A program made the position numbers and the translations under genes. A stretch of 64,000 nt of DNA from Populus alba (lineage: Eukaryota; Streptophyta; Magnoliopsida; Malpighiales; Salicaceae), in NCBI RefSeq assembly GCF_005239225.2, contig NC_133300.1, positions 1,288,848-1,352,847 on the forward strand, read 5' to 3'. Positions 22,252 through 34,265 of the stretch are shown here, piece by piece. The notes below the pieces were generated by a model. The model was given only the letters and a program-made list of their open reading frames with translations. It was not told the DNA's origin and made no database searches. Every line of letters starts with the position of its first letter. Position 1 is the first letter of the stretch.

Positions 22252-23160
22252 ATGGATTCTGCAAATTTTCCAGCAAGAACACCAGTGTTCACATGGCAGA
22301 ATTTTAGTGTGTGGGCTGTGAAAATGAAAACTTATCTCAAAGCTTTTGACTTGTGGGAGATAATGGAGAGCAATAAGCCACCAACTCCACTAGGAAACAA
22401 TCCTACAATTGCACAGATGAAGTTTTTTAATGAAGAAAAGGCAAAGCGATTCAAAGCTTTTATCTATCTTCATAATGTTGTGAGTGAAGAAATCTTCACC
22501 AGAATTATGGCTTGTAAATCTGCCAAAGAAACATGGGATAAATTAAAAGCAGAATTTCATGGTGATGAGAAGTCAAGGAAGATGCAAATTTTAAATCTTA
22601 GAAGACAATTTGAAGGTTTGAAGATGAAAGAAACTGAAACCATCAAAGACTTCTCCTCTCAAATTTCTAAACTTGTGAATCAAGTGAGACTTTTGGGAGA
22701 AGATTTTCCAGATTCAAGAATAGTAGAGAAAGTTCTGGTAAGTCTACCAGAAAAATTTGAACATAAAATTTGCTCTTTAGAAGATTCTAAAGATTTCTCT
22801 GAAATGAGCTTGCAAGAACTGGTAAATGCTTTACAAGTGGTAGAGTAGAGGCAAGCTTACAGACAAGAAGAAATAAGTGAAGGAGCTCTTGTTGCAGTTT
22901 CCAAGGAGAGCCGATCTAAGAATTTTTACAAGAACAATCAAGAAGGAAAAAGAGAAAGAGAGAGAAGTTGGCAATCCAATAACTGGCAACAGAACAAAAA
23001 CAACAACAACTTCATTAGAGGGAAAAGAAGAAAGAACATTTTCCTGCTTGCAAATTCTGTCAGAAAACAAATCATCTTGAAGCCTGGTGTTGGCTCAAGA
23101 ATGCACAATGCCGAAACTGCAAGCAATTTGGTTACATTCAAAGATTCTGCAAAAATAAAA
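22252..23160 (+). pseudogene. Copia gag, broken
   Basis: ATG at 22252 opens 198 codons of a UBN2-type gag (FTWQNFSVWAVKMKTYL, DLWEIME, CKSAKETWDKL, LQELVNALQ). It is ended by TAG at 22846 where Q is expected (VE*RQAYR). After a frameshift near 23038 the nucleocapsid part reads CKFCQKTNHLEAWC and CRNCKQFGYIQRFC. The second motif should be CX2CX4HX4C, but His is Tyr (codon 23133-23135). Gag would coat the RNA in the cytoplasmic particle. Six-base-level repeats are absent; decay is by point mutation. Confidence 0.9.
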
Positions 23161-23223
23161 CAGAAACAGTAAAACAAGCTCAAGTAGACGATTGTTCAGA
23201 AGTAAAAGGAAGATCTTTTACTC

Positions 23224-26150
23224 ATGGCTACAATACAGGAGATGTGTAACACAACAGAGGTAAACAATTCATCATGGCTTATTGATAGTGGCTGCACTAA
23301 TCATATGACTGTAGATTTAAGTTTATTCAAGGATTTGGATAAAAGCTACATGTCCAAAGTAAGAATTGGCAATGGAGAGTATGTGAAGGTTAAAGGCAAA
23401 GGGGCGATTGAAATTGAAACAATGTCAAGTACAAAAACTCTAAAAAATGTGCTTTATGTACCTAAGATTAATCAGAATCTAGTGAGTGTGGGACAATTAC
23501 TGGAATCTGGTTACTCAATATTCTTTAATGATGGAGTATGTGATATTAAAGATAAAAATGGAGTGTTACTGCTTTCTGCAAAAATGATGAACATAAGTTT
23601 TAATATTGATTGGAAAGAAGTATGTTTGAGTGCTAACCCTTATGAGAACAATGAATCTGTTCTCTGGCACAAACGGTTGGGGCACTTCAATTATACAACT
23701 TTAAAGAGAATGGCTGACCTGCAGTTGACTCATGGTTTACCAAATATACAGGAACAAAAGAGTATTTGTGAAGCTTGTCAGTTAGGAAAACAAACTAGAG
23801 TTGTTTTTCCTAACAATGCATATAGAGATGTGTGTAGGCCGATGCATAATTAATCATTGAATGGTTCAAAGTATTTTCTTTTGTTTGTTGATGATTATAA
23901 CAGGTATTGCTGGGTTTACTTTCTGAAATCAAAATCTGATGTGTTTGCTGAGTTTGTTAAGTTCAAAGCAGCAGTTGAACTAGAAACAGGAAACAAATTG
24001 AAGATATTAAGATCTGACAATGGAGGAGAGTATACCTCTCGACAATTTGAGGCATACTTAGCAAAAAAAGGGATCAAACACCAACTGACAGTTCCCTACA
24101 TCCACAACAGAATGGAGTAAGTGAGAGGAGAAATCGAATATTGATGGAAATGGCAAGATGTTTGCTATATGAGAAGAAAATGCCATTAAAATTCTAGGCA
24201 GAGGCAGTAAACACAACGTCTTACCTTCTAAATCGTATGACCACAAGAGTGTTAGGAGATAAAACTCCTTATGAAATCTGGTATGGCTTTAAACCCAATG
24301 TTGATCATTTAAAAGTTTTTGGCAGCCCTTGCTATGTCTTGCAACCTGAAGTTAAAAGAAGAAAACTTGATCAAAAGGCTGATATGGGAATTCTTATAGG
24401 CTATAGCACAAAATCTAAGGCTTATAAAATCTATGATATGAAATCTAATAAAGTTATGATTGCTAGAGATGTAAAAGTTGCAGAGAATGGTATATGGAAC
24501 TGGGAAGCTGCATCAATTGAAGGGACAAAATAGGAGTATCAAATTGAATTGGATGCTACAGAGGATGATGATACTGTCGATGACAAACCAGTAAGGGGGA
24601 CAAGGTCCTTAGCTGACATTTACAACAGGTGCAATGTTGCTGAAACAGAACCAATAGATTTTGAAGAAGCTATCAACTCACAAGTATGGATAGCTGCAAT
24701 GAAGGAGGAGCTTACGATGATAAAAAAGAATGAAACGTGGATACTGGTTGACAGACTCGTTCACAAGAAGGTAATTGGTGTGAAATGGATTTTCAAAACC
24801 AAGTTGAATGCAGATGGGAGTATCAGCAAGCACAAAGCAAGACTTGTAGTGAAGGGTTATTCACAAGAGTCAGGTATTGACTTCACTGAGACATTTGCTC
24901 CAGTATCTAGGCTTGATACAATAAAGCTTTTGCTTGCTCTAGCAGCATAAAATGGTTGGCATATTTTTTCAGTTGGATGTTAAGTCTATATTTCTGAATG
25001 GTGTTCTAAATGAAGAAATATATGTTGAACAACCTGATGGCTTTGAAAAGGAGATCACATCAAACAAAGTATATTTGCTAAAGAAGGCTTTGTATGGACT
25101 TAAACAGGCTCCTAGAGCCTGGTACAACAGATTGGATGGGTATCTTTTGAGTTTAGGCTTTGAAAGAAGCATGAATGAAGTAACTTTGTATGTGAAAAAT
25201 GTTGACAAACATACTCTGATCGTATCAATGTATGTAGATGATTTATTGATTGCAGGAGACAAGGAGCAGTTGGTAGAGGAGTTTAAAACCAAAATGAAGG
25301 ATAAGTTTGAGATGAATGAACTTGGTTTGCTGTCATACTTCTTAGGCATGGAAGTAACTCAATCGGAGCAAGGTTATTTTCTATGTCAAAAGAGGTTTAC
25401 AATGAAGTTACTAAAAAAATTTACAATGGAAAATTGCAAACCAGTCAACACACCTATAGTACTAGGACAAAAGCTAATGAAGGAGGATGGAGCTCCCAAA
25501 ACTTATGGAAAAGCCTACAGAAGTTTAGTTGGCAGCTTTTATTTAACCGCAACACGTCCAGACATTGTTTTTGCTGTCAATTACCTCTCTAGGTTCATGC
25601 AAAGTCCAAGTCAAATCCATTTTGTTGCAGCCAAGAGAGTTCTGAGATATCTGAAAGGGACCTTAGAGTTTGGCATGCATTTTATGAAATCAAGTTCTGT
25701 TAAACTTGTTGGTTTTTCTGATAGTGATTGGGCTGGAAATGATGAGCACCTTAGGTTATTGCTTTGCTATTAGAGGAAGCATTTTTTGTTGGAACTTAAA
25801 GAAGCAATCAGTGGTTGCACATTCCACTGCAGAGGCAGAATACATAGCAGCATATATGGCAGCAAAGCAATTGATATGGCTAAGGAAAATGCTGAATGAT
25901 CTAGACTTTGATCAACAAAGTCCCACAGAATTGTTCTGTGACAATACATCAACAATAGCTATTTCAAAGAATTCTGTTTTTCATGACAGGACCAAGCATA
26001 TGAAGATCAAGTTCCATGCTATCAGGCAATTCCAGTAAGAAGGGGAAATAGAGATGATATACTGCACTTCAAAAGAGCAATTAGCAGACCTGTTCACCAA
26101 GCCTTTAGCTAAATATAGATTTGAAGATCTAAGGGAGATGATAGGAATGT
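23224..26150 (+). pseudogene. Copia pol, broken (PR-INT-RT-RNase H)
   Basis: Protease: WLIDSGCTNHMT (~23275). Pre-integrase and HHCC: LWHKRLGHFNY, CEACQLGK. Integrase DDE: FVDDYNRYCW (~23887), RSDNGGEY (~24013), then a one-base deletion near 24100 and SERRNR. RT: WIFKTKLNADG, KARLVVKGYSQ, FQLDVKSIFLNG, YGLKQAPRAWY and catalytic YVDD (25231-25242). RNase H: SDSDWAG, a frameshift near 25750, AEAEYIA, CDNTSTIA, then QLADLFTKPL. Premature stops at 23851, 24195, 24531, 24948 and 26036 all replace Q or W. Conserved residues remain readable, so inactivation is fairly recent. Confidence 0.93.
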
Positions 26151-26158
26151 GCAACTTT

Positions 26159-26173
26159 GGAACCAAGGAGGAG
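26159..26173 (+). other. Polypurine tract
   Basis: ggaaccaaggaggag abuts the 3' LTR and is the expected plus-strand primer site for reverse transcription. Confidence 0.85.
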
Positions 26174-26521
26174 TGTTGAAGTTATGGCACCAAAGCTGAA
26201 ATTAATGTCTCAACCATATGTTATCTTTCATTAATGTTTATCTATTAGTAACATCATTATTTTAATCTTGTTTAGTCAGTTTTTACTTCTTTAGATATGA
26301 AACTTATTTAGGATAAGTTACATAGCTCCATAAATGAAGGAGTTTATGTTAGTTATGTTTCTTAATTGTATTGTGATTGATTTCATCTATAAATAAAAGC
26401 TAAGGGATGGCAGTAACCTATATCAAAAATATTCTACTCTTTGTTCTTTATTGTAAATTCTTTGTTCTTTGTTTTTCTGGTTATCATCAACATTCAGTTC
26501 TTTATATACCTATTATCAACA
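26174..26521 (+). repeat. Copia 3' LTR
   Basis: 348 bp, same length as the 5' LTR, ending ATCAACA and followed by TSD tggat (26522-26526). Confidence 0.93.
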
Positions 26522-26526
26522 TGGAT

Positions 26527-26720
26527 TAAGTTGGAGCATGCCAAAATCTATAGATCTAGTTGTTTTGCGGTGGACTTTACTTGTTAAAGGCAGGTTCAAA
26601 GGAAGAGTATTCGCGATGTTATCCTAAGGTATTTTGTGGGAAAATTGAAATGCAGAAACAAATTGATTGTCGAGGATAGGATGCCAAATTAGAATACAAT
26701 GTTTGAGCTTGTTTTTTATC
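26527..26720 (+). pseudogene. LINE relic, right part
   Basis: Continues the LINE-like reading interrupted by the Copia insertion (IKLEHAKIYRSS, ...RYFVGKLKCRNK). Assignment rests on continuity with the left part; weak. Confidence 0.35.
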
Positions 26721-26751
26721 GTCTAGCTCTTTGGTTGAAGGCCACGGAAAT

Positions 26752-27586
26752 ATAAAGTAAAATTACTAATTCAATTCATACAAGGATCCCAGGTGCACAT
26801 ATTATACATACAAAGGAACAAGAGAACAAGGACACAGCAACTCATTTTGATCTTAATCCCAATTTATTTGTCCCCTTAATGATCAATGTGTAACATGAAG
26901 CTCCAAAACTGTTAATTTCATCGACGAAAATCCTCGGTCTTGTTCCAAGTTTCCTCTTCTTGAAAATGTCACTGAATGCCTCCCCTGTTACTTCCTGCAC
27001 TTAATTAATGATCTCATTAAACATTGACTCAGAACAATGAGGTAAAACACAGTGGTCTTAGGCCAGTATATATTGCTGCTTCAGAGATTTAGGGCAAGAG
27101 ATCCATACCATGGAAGCTTAAAAGTGTCTTTCCACCATCCTTGTTTTGAACAGTTGCAACAAACTTTATCCAGTCTTGTGATGATCTCAGAAAAGGTTGG
27201 TCTGACAACAGGTTCTGAATGCCAACATTCATCAATCAACCTACATGAAGATCACGATGATGCCCAAAAAATTTAAGCTACTCCCTTGAGGTTGTTCCTC
27301 TCATTTCTATGAGCAAGACAGCTCAAGAAGAGATTGGAAAACTAAGTAAAACAAGAGAAACGAATAGCTCAAGCCCTGTCTCTAGCTGGTTTTAGGGAAC
27401 TGCCTTTACTTGATCAATATCGAATTTGTGTAAGCAGTCGTTTTCTAGATCCATTGTACCATTCTTGGTTTTGGGAAAACTTCCTATTCAATTTGCAAAA
27501 GAAATTGAAGACAGAATCCAAAACTTACTCTTTTAAATCTGGAGGGTAACTTCTTACTTTGATCTTGAATGGCTGATTAATGGATC
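26752..27586 (-). pseudogene. 3' fragment of an ILK-like kinase gene
   Basis: This interval is collinear with 52310-53148 of the intact ILK-like gene. It keeps the 3' region, the last exon (TG|GAAGTAA; stop TAA here, TAG in the intact gene), the penultimate exon (27112-27243, NECWHSEPVVRPTFSEI and WWKDTFKLPW) with its splice sites, and ~45 bp of the exon before that (RSYPPDLK). Homology ends at ~27586. The penultimate exon differs from the intact gene by very few bases, so the duplication is young. Upstream exons are missing, so no functional kinase is encoded. Confidence 0.85.
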
Positions 27587-27761
27587 TCCTTTTAAGGAAT
27601 TCTTACTATCAGGTGCTAGTGGGTATTTTGTATCAAACATTAGGAAGATGGAAGGATACAAACAAGACTCGTAGAAAAAAGATAGCGGTATATATATTCT
27701 CGAAGTTGAATAAAATTAATTTAGATTTTAATATCTCTATCATTACATCAGTTTAATTTAG

Positions 27762-28150
27762 ATTCGATCCGGAACACCACCATGGAGAATGCAAAGAGAG
27801 GTGCTGAATGGATGTAAGAACGACAGGAATATCAAACGTTCACCGCCATGAATACATCTGCAGAGCAATAACATAACTTGAATTCAAGCACTCAAGAATA
27901 CATTCCAGTGGTCACTGTAAAGTCATTCGCTTAGCAACACACAACAAGCTTAACTTGAAACATTCTTATGAACAGATGGAGTAACTTCTTTGGATTCATT
28001 TAAAAAAAAAAAAAATTAGACACAAGTAGAGAGAGATTCTATGTAGAAATATTTTTATTATTTCTTATGAGTTTTGAATTTTTATTTTCAAAAGTAAATA
28101 CAAGATTAACTAATAAAATATTACTAATTACTCTGTATGAAATTAAATTA
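27762..28150. repeat. Recent duplicate of 15341-15750
   Basis: Near-identical to 15341-15578 over the first ~235 bp, then similar with indels. It includes the ILK-derived exon 9 boundary (catgaatacatctgcag). It lies ~180 bp beyond the ILK 3' pseudogene, so both may belong to one duplicated ILK locus. Confidence 0.85.
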
Positions 28151-29548
28151 TTCAAGATTCGATGTAGAAATATTTTTAAAATTTATTTTTGTTTTGTTTT
28201 GGGATGTTTGTTAAGATTTGATGATTGTTTTTTTAATTATGCTATTTTTGCTTCTTTTTTTTCTCTGCTAGTTTTACTAATTTGTTTTTAATTCTTGTTA
28301 TAGTGATTTGTTTTTTTAATTAATTTGATATATTTTATGGGTTTGTTTTTTATTATGCTTGGATTTATTTTATGTTTTGTTTTTTAGCAGAGCTATCAAA
28401 AATTATAAAATATTTTCTCACGATATATGTTTTGATTTTAGATTGAATCGTGAATAAAATAAAAAGAATTGATTTCTTAAAAAACATCCATTTACAAAAA
28501 CCATTATTTTAAATCATTTTTTTTAACACAAAGTTGCTGACACAACAAACTATGGCCCCATTTGTTTTAGGGTGGAAAACATTATCAAAATTTCTCATTG
28601 TTAATCAATAAAAAATATTTTTAAATAAAAAAAAATTATTTATTTTTATTTTTGATGAAATATATTTTCTAGAAATTACAAATAAAAGTAGAATTTGTTA
28701 AACAGATATCCAAGGTTTTTTTCATCATTTGATATTTTTTTTTGTAATTATTAAGTAATTTCAAGGAAATTCGATATTTCAATAAATATAAAATATTATT
28801 TTAAAAAAATATTATGTTTTTTTTAATTTTTTAAATAATTTTTTTATTTATCATATTTGCTATTTATTCTTTTAATTATTATTTATTTTATTTTAAATAA
28901 TTTATAAATTTTAATTTTTTTTTAATATCTTGGATGGTGAAACTCGTGGTTGTTGATCTAGTCCGGTCAAGGAGAAGTGGAGCTAGTGATTGTCACTTTG
29001 GGTTGTTGGTTCTAGTTACCGGTGATGTGGGTGGTTGGTATTGCTTCGAGTCAGTTGGTGTGATTGTCATGAGAGGATGAAAGAGGAAGGATGAAGATGG
29101 GTTTGAGGGGTAGTTATTTTTTAAAGTATTTATTATTTAAAAATATATTAAAATATTTTTTATTAAAAATATTTTTTGATATTATTATATTAAAATAATA
29201 AAAATATATATATATTAAAAATTAATTTTTCTTAGAAGACTGTTTGAAATATAATTTTGAAACCAGTTAAAAGCATTGAAGGTATAGTTTTTAAATCCGA
29301 TCGGGTATAATAATCAGGTCACGGGTAGGGGTCAACCCAAAAAAACAATAACTTTTATGATCAATAAAAAAAAAAAATAAACAAGGCAATGTATCCTCCA
29401 ATATAACGTAAACTCAATAAAAAAAATAATTATATTCTCTGGTTTATATAAACTTATTCTAGCGAGCCTTCAAGCCTGGACATGCTCTCCTTTTTTTCAA
29501 GCCAAATCGTCAACGACAGACTCTTATAAAATAAAATGATAAAAACAT
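28151..29548. other. Intergenic, AT-rich with repeat fragments
   Basis: 28520-28600 is a copy of the ttaacgcg.agttgctgac...gtggaaaac repeat. 28920-29110 (gatggtgaaactc..., gtgatgtgggtggt, tgaagatgggttt) is related to 32540-32650, 41335-41440 and 41815-41940. No gene is seen. Confidence 0.5.
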
Positions 29549-30059
29549 TCAATGCATCATAAATTCTACATAAGCCTCATCAAAATCAACCCCACATCCA
29601 GTAGCTAGAGCTAAATCCAATGCTCCACCAAATCCTAAAAAAAATCTCAAATTACAAATTATTCCAAGAAAACCAAAAAAACAAAATCATAAGAAAACCC
29701 ATTTTCTCAAAACAAAAACTGAACCATAAAAATCATAACTTGATAACAACAAACAACAATTTGTTTGGATTCAACAACTTACTTTCGATTGAAGGAGAGA
29801 AGAGAATTAAGCCATCATATAAGTACTGGCCATTACGTTGAAGGGCGAGTTTTGGGTCATAAGCAAGCTTGAAATCAAGATCGAAGCCACGAGATTTGAT
29901 AGAATTTAAGAAGATTGAGTGTGAAGATTTGAGTGACAAGTCGTCGAGGAGGACTAAGAGGCGACGATCTGTTGGGAAATATGTGGAGAAAGAGAGGGAG
30001 AGAATGAGAAGGAGTGTGACCGATAGAATTGTTAAGATTGAGAATCTGTTTCTTTCCAT
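29549..30059 (-). pseudogene. OST48 (oligosaccharyltransferase 48-kDa subunit) 5' fragment
   Basis: Exon 1 (29783-30059) encodes a signal peptide ([14 protein letters not shown]) and the start of OST48: [46 protein letters not shown]. It ends at a good GTAAGT donor in phase 1. Exon 2 (29549-29634) follows an AG acceptor, completes Arg and reads FGGALDLA, then jumps in frame to LATGCGVDFDEAY and stops (TGA 29549-29551). OST48 is an ER-membrane subunit of the N-glycosylation complex; the known protein has a few dozen residues between these motifs. So this is a duplicated gene fragment with an internal deletion and no 3' two-thirds. The retained intron rules out a processed copy. Confidence 0.85.
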
Positions 30060-30239
30060 TTTTGCAGTCTTGGCTGCCTAAGTGAGAGAGTGCAAGAGAG
30101 AGAGAGAGAGAAGGCTTATCAAAAATTAAGGCTGAAGGCTATGAAGTATGAACTTCGAAGAGAGACGGGGATTAATCGACAGTAAAAAGCTAAAGCCAAA
30201 AACGACGTCGTTTAACATATATATATCTTTAAAAACAGC

Positions 30240-30400
30240 TGGGTCTCAGCTGGGTTTACCCGGGTCAACCGGGCCCGAGTTAACCCACCGGGTTGACCGG
30301 GTTTTTCCAGTCCAATTCTCTGATGGGTCTTTTCATTAACTCGACCTGATTCCAGCCTCGGATTAGCTGATTCCTGTATCGATCCACGGGCCTAGTTTTA
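30240..30400. repeat. GC-rich dispersed repeat
   Basis: Contains gggtcaaccgggcccgag and ccgggttgaccggg, related to the GC-rich ends of the 5585-6700 element, next to the OST48 fragment. Confidence 0.5.
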
Positions 30401-30429
30401 AAATTGGAGGAGTCTGTCTCCAAAATTCA

Positions 30430-31570
30430 TTTAACGTCATTTTCAAAGAGAGATTCCACTCTGATTTGCAAAGCCTCACTGATCGCAATCACCTCCAAAA
30501 ATATGCTGCACCGACATGATTAGATTATGTTTTTGAAAAATTTTAAATTTATTTTAAATTTTAATTTTTAAATTATTTTGATATATTGATATTAAATATA
30601 AAAATTTTAATATATGGTGTTGTACGGCTGAATTATTTTGTACTGATCGCTATCACTTCATTTGATTTATTTGTTAGAATGAGCTGTCAAACATGCACCA
30701 ACTGGATTAATTAAATTGAGCGGGAGGTCCCAGCCCAGCGGCTGGGGAGACAGAAGTCTCCTCCGTTGCCTGGGTTCGACTCCCAAGCTCACCCATGTAC
30801 TTGGGGGTTCTGCTAGTGGGGGAGGCGTTTATTCCCTCTCTATACCGCACGGGTTGGAACCCCTTTGTATACCTTCCTGCCATCCCCGCGGTGACTTACC
30901 TGCCTTCTGGGCTTGCAGGGTGTTCAGTTAGGCCCTGGGGATTGGTCGTGGTGCGCGCAAGCTGGCCCGGACACCCCAGGTTAATCAAAAAAAAAAAAAA
31001 AATGTGTTGCCCCGACTTGGTTAGTCAATCATGTACAATATAATCAACATTGTGCTAGAGGAAGGGGTTATAAATTTATTGTGTTTATGGGAGTGTGGTG
31101 GTGAAATTGTATTTCTGAAAAATTTTGAAGTTTTTATTTTTTAAATTATTTATTTTTATGCTTTTAGAATATTTTTTATGTGTTGATATTAAATATATAT
31201 TTTAAAAAATATATATTATTTTAATATATTTTTAAATAAAAAATATTTTAAAATTTGTTATGTAGGTTCAAAACCATTAGAGAATAAGATGTATATACAA
31301 CATTTTTTCACTCTGGTCCTACTTTTTCCACATAGACAGCTCTACTTTTTCATATTTATACTTACTCCTCGCATTTTTTTTATTTAATTTCCTTACTTCA
31401 TATCCATAAAAATCAAATCACGGAACTTGAACCATATGTTTTTCGTTGTTTTTTTATTTAATTTCCTTAGTTCATAGCCAAAAAAGAGAGATTGTTGCTA
31501 TCATCTTTCTACTCGGCACGACACGTGTATATTACTTTGGATTTTATTTTCTTGGAGTCAAAGTAGTATT
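30430..31570. repeat. Segmental duplication block P, copy 2
   Basis: Collinear with 6700-7570 and 42020-42770 (gagattccactctgatttgc at 30450 through gagtcaaagtagtat at ~31555). It contains the SINE at 30716-31002 and AT-rich insertions. Confidence 0.75.
30716..31002 (+). mobile_element. SINE, second subfamily
   Basis: Has an A-box-like cagcccagcgg (~30731), a B box ggttcgactcc (30773-30783) and a poly(A) tail (30987-31002). It is ~90 bp longer than the SINE at 6826, with a different centre but a shared 3' part (gcgcgcaagctggcccggac). It lies within a few bases of the position used by that SINE in the paralogous block. A clear long TSD is not visible. Confidence 0.8.
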
Positions 31571-31574
31571 CCTC

Positions 31575-33599
31575 GACTTCCTCATCCATCTCTCTCTTTA
31601 AAAAATAAAATAAAATAATGAGTTTATATTTTAAAAGGATATTTAAAAGTGAAATTGTAATTATTTTTTTAAAATGTTTTTTATTTAAAAATATATCAAA
31701 ATAATATTTTTTATTTTTAAAAAATTATTTTTTTATATTAGTGTAAATAAAATGATCTAAAAACATTAAAAAAATATTAATTTAAAAAAAAATAATTTTT
31801 TTTAAAACTAAAAAACAAACAGAAAATATACCCACCGGTCCAATTATCAATAGGAGAAGAGCACGTAAAAGACCCCTTGAGGTAATACACTTTGGGTATT
31901 TTGTATCAAACATTAGGAAGATGGAAGGATACAAATAGAAAAAAGATAAATTAAACCGTATATTCTCGAAGTTGAATGAAATTAAAACGTAACCATCTTG
32001 GATCAAAGACTTGCAGGAGATATTGCATTGTCGAAGTCAATGGCAAGAAGAGCTACCACCGAAAGAAGAAGAAGGGGAGGACTTCTTGATGGCCTACACT
32101 TCCATAGTCAAGCTCGTCTCATTGAATACTTGGAGAATTATGCACACATGGTTTTCTGGAAAACAACCTATGGCCCTGTCGGTTGTTTTACGGAGGAAAA
32201 CACTATCTAAATTTCTCAATGATTGTCGATGAAAAATATTTTTGAGTTAAAAAAAAAAACTTGTTTTTGGTTTTATAATTTTTGGTTAAATATATTTTCT
32301 AGAAGTCACAAATAAAAACAGAATTTGTTAAAGCTTTTTCATCATTTGATCCTTTTTTTAAATTATCTAGAGGCAATTTGATATTTTAATAAATATAAAA
32401 TATTATTTTTAAAAATATTATTATTCTTTTATTTTTTAATAATTTTTTTTATCTAACAATTTGTTATTTATTTTTTTAATTAGTATTTATTTTTTTCCAA
32501 AAATAATTTATAAAATTTAATTTTTTTTTTGGATATATTAGCTGGTCACTTTTGATTGTTAGTTGCAGACATTGGTGATGTGGGTAGTCTGTACTTCTCC
32601 AAGTCAGTTGGTATGATTGTCTTGAAAGGTTGAAGATGAGTTTAAGCGGTAGATGTTGGTTTTTTAAATTATTTATTGTTTGAAAATATATTAAAATATT
32701 TTTTTATTAAAAATTAATTTTTAATATTATTATATTAAAATAATAAAAAAATTAAAATTTTAAAAATACCATTTGAAATACAATTTCAAAAACAGATGAA
32801 AGCATTAGAGGAGTTAGTTTCCAAGTCCAGAATACATTCCAGTGGTCACTGTAAAGTCATTTGCTTAGCAGCACACAATAAGATTAATTTGAAACATTCT
32901 TATGAACATATTTATGCTCAGGGAGTAACTTCTTTGGATTCATTTTAAAGAAAAAGATACAAGAAGAAAAGTGAAATTCCAACTACAAATATTCTTATTA
33001 ATTTTTTATAAGTTTTGAATTTTATTTCTTTTCTTATCTTTTTTTTTTTCAAAATAATTACAAGAGATCATTAATTGATATATTATTACTAGTTACTTCT
33101 TATCACTCCGTAAACACCACAAAAGTTTCTTGTTCAAGACAACAAGTGTCTATCTTAAACTACATGTTTAATCTTTATATTTATAATTTACTTCTTTTAT
33201 CAATTTCATGTTAGTTTCAGATTTATTATTATTATTGAGAATTATAATAAATAAAAGAAAAGTAAGTTTTTTTTGCAATTTTATCCGGGAAAAAATACAT
33301 TTTTTAAATAAAATTAATAAATTATGGATGATCATTGCTAGTGTAGGGACTATTTAGTTATTTCAAATACTATAAGGGTTAATTAACTAATACAAATAAA
33401 ATTAGGGACTAAGATATAACACTCAATCTTTTAGGGACGTTTGTGGTGAGAATGCGTGTGGCGGGTTTGTGCCGTTGGATTTTTTAATCTTGAGCAACAA
33501 TTGATTGATTTGGGAGTTCACCTGATTACTCAATATCTAGAGCAATCTTGGCATGTGAAGTGGATTATTTTTTTATTAAAGTATTTTTCCTTCCTCTCA
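31575..33599. other. Intergenic with duplicated repeat fragments
   Basis: 31890-32030 shares ttttgtatcaaacattagga with 27628-27680. 31998-32250 is a copy of the 4735/5215 repeat block. 32828-32950 carries an ILK-derived boundary fragment (gaatacattccagtggtcac). The rest is AT-rich. No gene is seen. Confidence 0.5.
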
Positions 33600-34040
33600 T
33601 CAAAAAACATATGCTAAAAATAGAAAAGTGTTATCCTAAAAAAATAATAAATATTTTCAAAATACTTTAAAATCATTTTTTAAAATAGTTTTAACAGGAA
33701 GATAAAACTAATAATGCTATGTGTGTTTGATTAGAACATTTTCCTTCTAATGCTTTAAAATCATTGTTTATAATTGAAAACAAACGTAGAAAGAATATTA
33801 GATGTATTAATTTGATGCAAAAATAATATAATTTTAACCTAAAGTTAAAACTTGAAATAGTAGGGAGTCATAAGATATATTTAAATGTCAAGGACTTATT
33901 TTTTACAACAAAATAAATTTAAATGAAAATAAGTCATGAAAAATTAATAAATATTATTTCTTAAGCTGTAATTGTTATATCCTGATATACATATATTTAT
34001 TGTTTCACAATTAGCTAATAAAAGCAAAGTAAAAATACAA
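33600..34040 (-). pseudogene. Relic: intron of another LRK10-like unit
   Basis: Collinear with the intron between exons 4 and 5 of units 1 (11020-11260) and 3 (36880-37245): gaacattttccttctaatgc, gaatattagatg, aacctaaagttaaaac, agggagtcat and tgtttcacaat. No flanking exon survives. It marks another deleted copy of the kinase unit ~1.5 kb from unit 3's stop codon. Confidence 0.7.
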
Positions 34041-34265
34041 TTAGTGAAGTACTATATAGAAAACAAAAGTTATCCAACTTATTAGTTAATTTTAAATATT
34101 TAAGATTATTTTGATCTTTTAAATAAAATAAATACTCACATTATATTGCAAAATAATTCTAAAAATTCATCCAAAAGTTCAACTACTGCATGCTGCAAAA
34201 AGTAAGGTTCAACATGTTTTTTGCTTCCACATAATATTTACGGTGTGCTATTGAAACATTTTGCA

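Larger units (their letters stand above)
21766..26521 (+). mobile_element. Complete but inactive Copia LTR retrotransposon
   Basis: The element is 4756 bp with 348-bp LTRs (21766-22113 and 26174-26521), both TGTTGAAG...CAACA-type, flanked by a perfect TSD tggat (21761-21765 and 26522-26526). PBS TGGTATCAGAGC (22116-22127) matches initiator tRNA-Met. Gag, protease, integrase, RT and RNase H follow in Copia order, ending with the polypurine tract ggaaccaaggaggag (26159-26173). By eye the LTRs differ at about 14 of 348 positions (~4%). At least six in-frame stops and three frameshifts make it non-autonomous. Confidence 0.95.

Noticed and set aside
24969..25349. Minus-strand open frame of 126 codons
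   Set aside because: It is the antisense shadow of the Copia reverse transcriptase.
30773..30783. tRNA-like box ggttcgactcc
   Set aside because: It is the B box of a SINE; no cloverleaf or anticodon arm can be formed around it.
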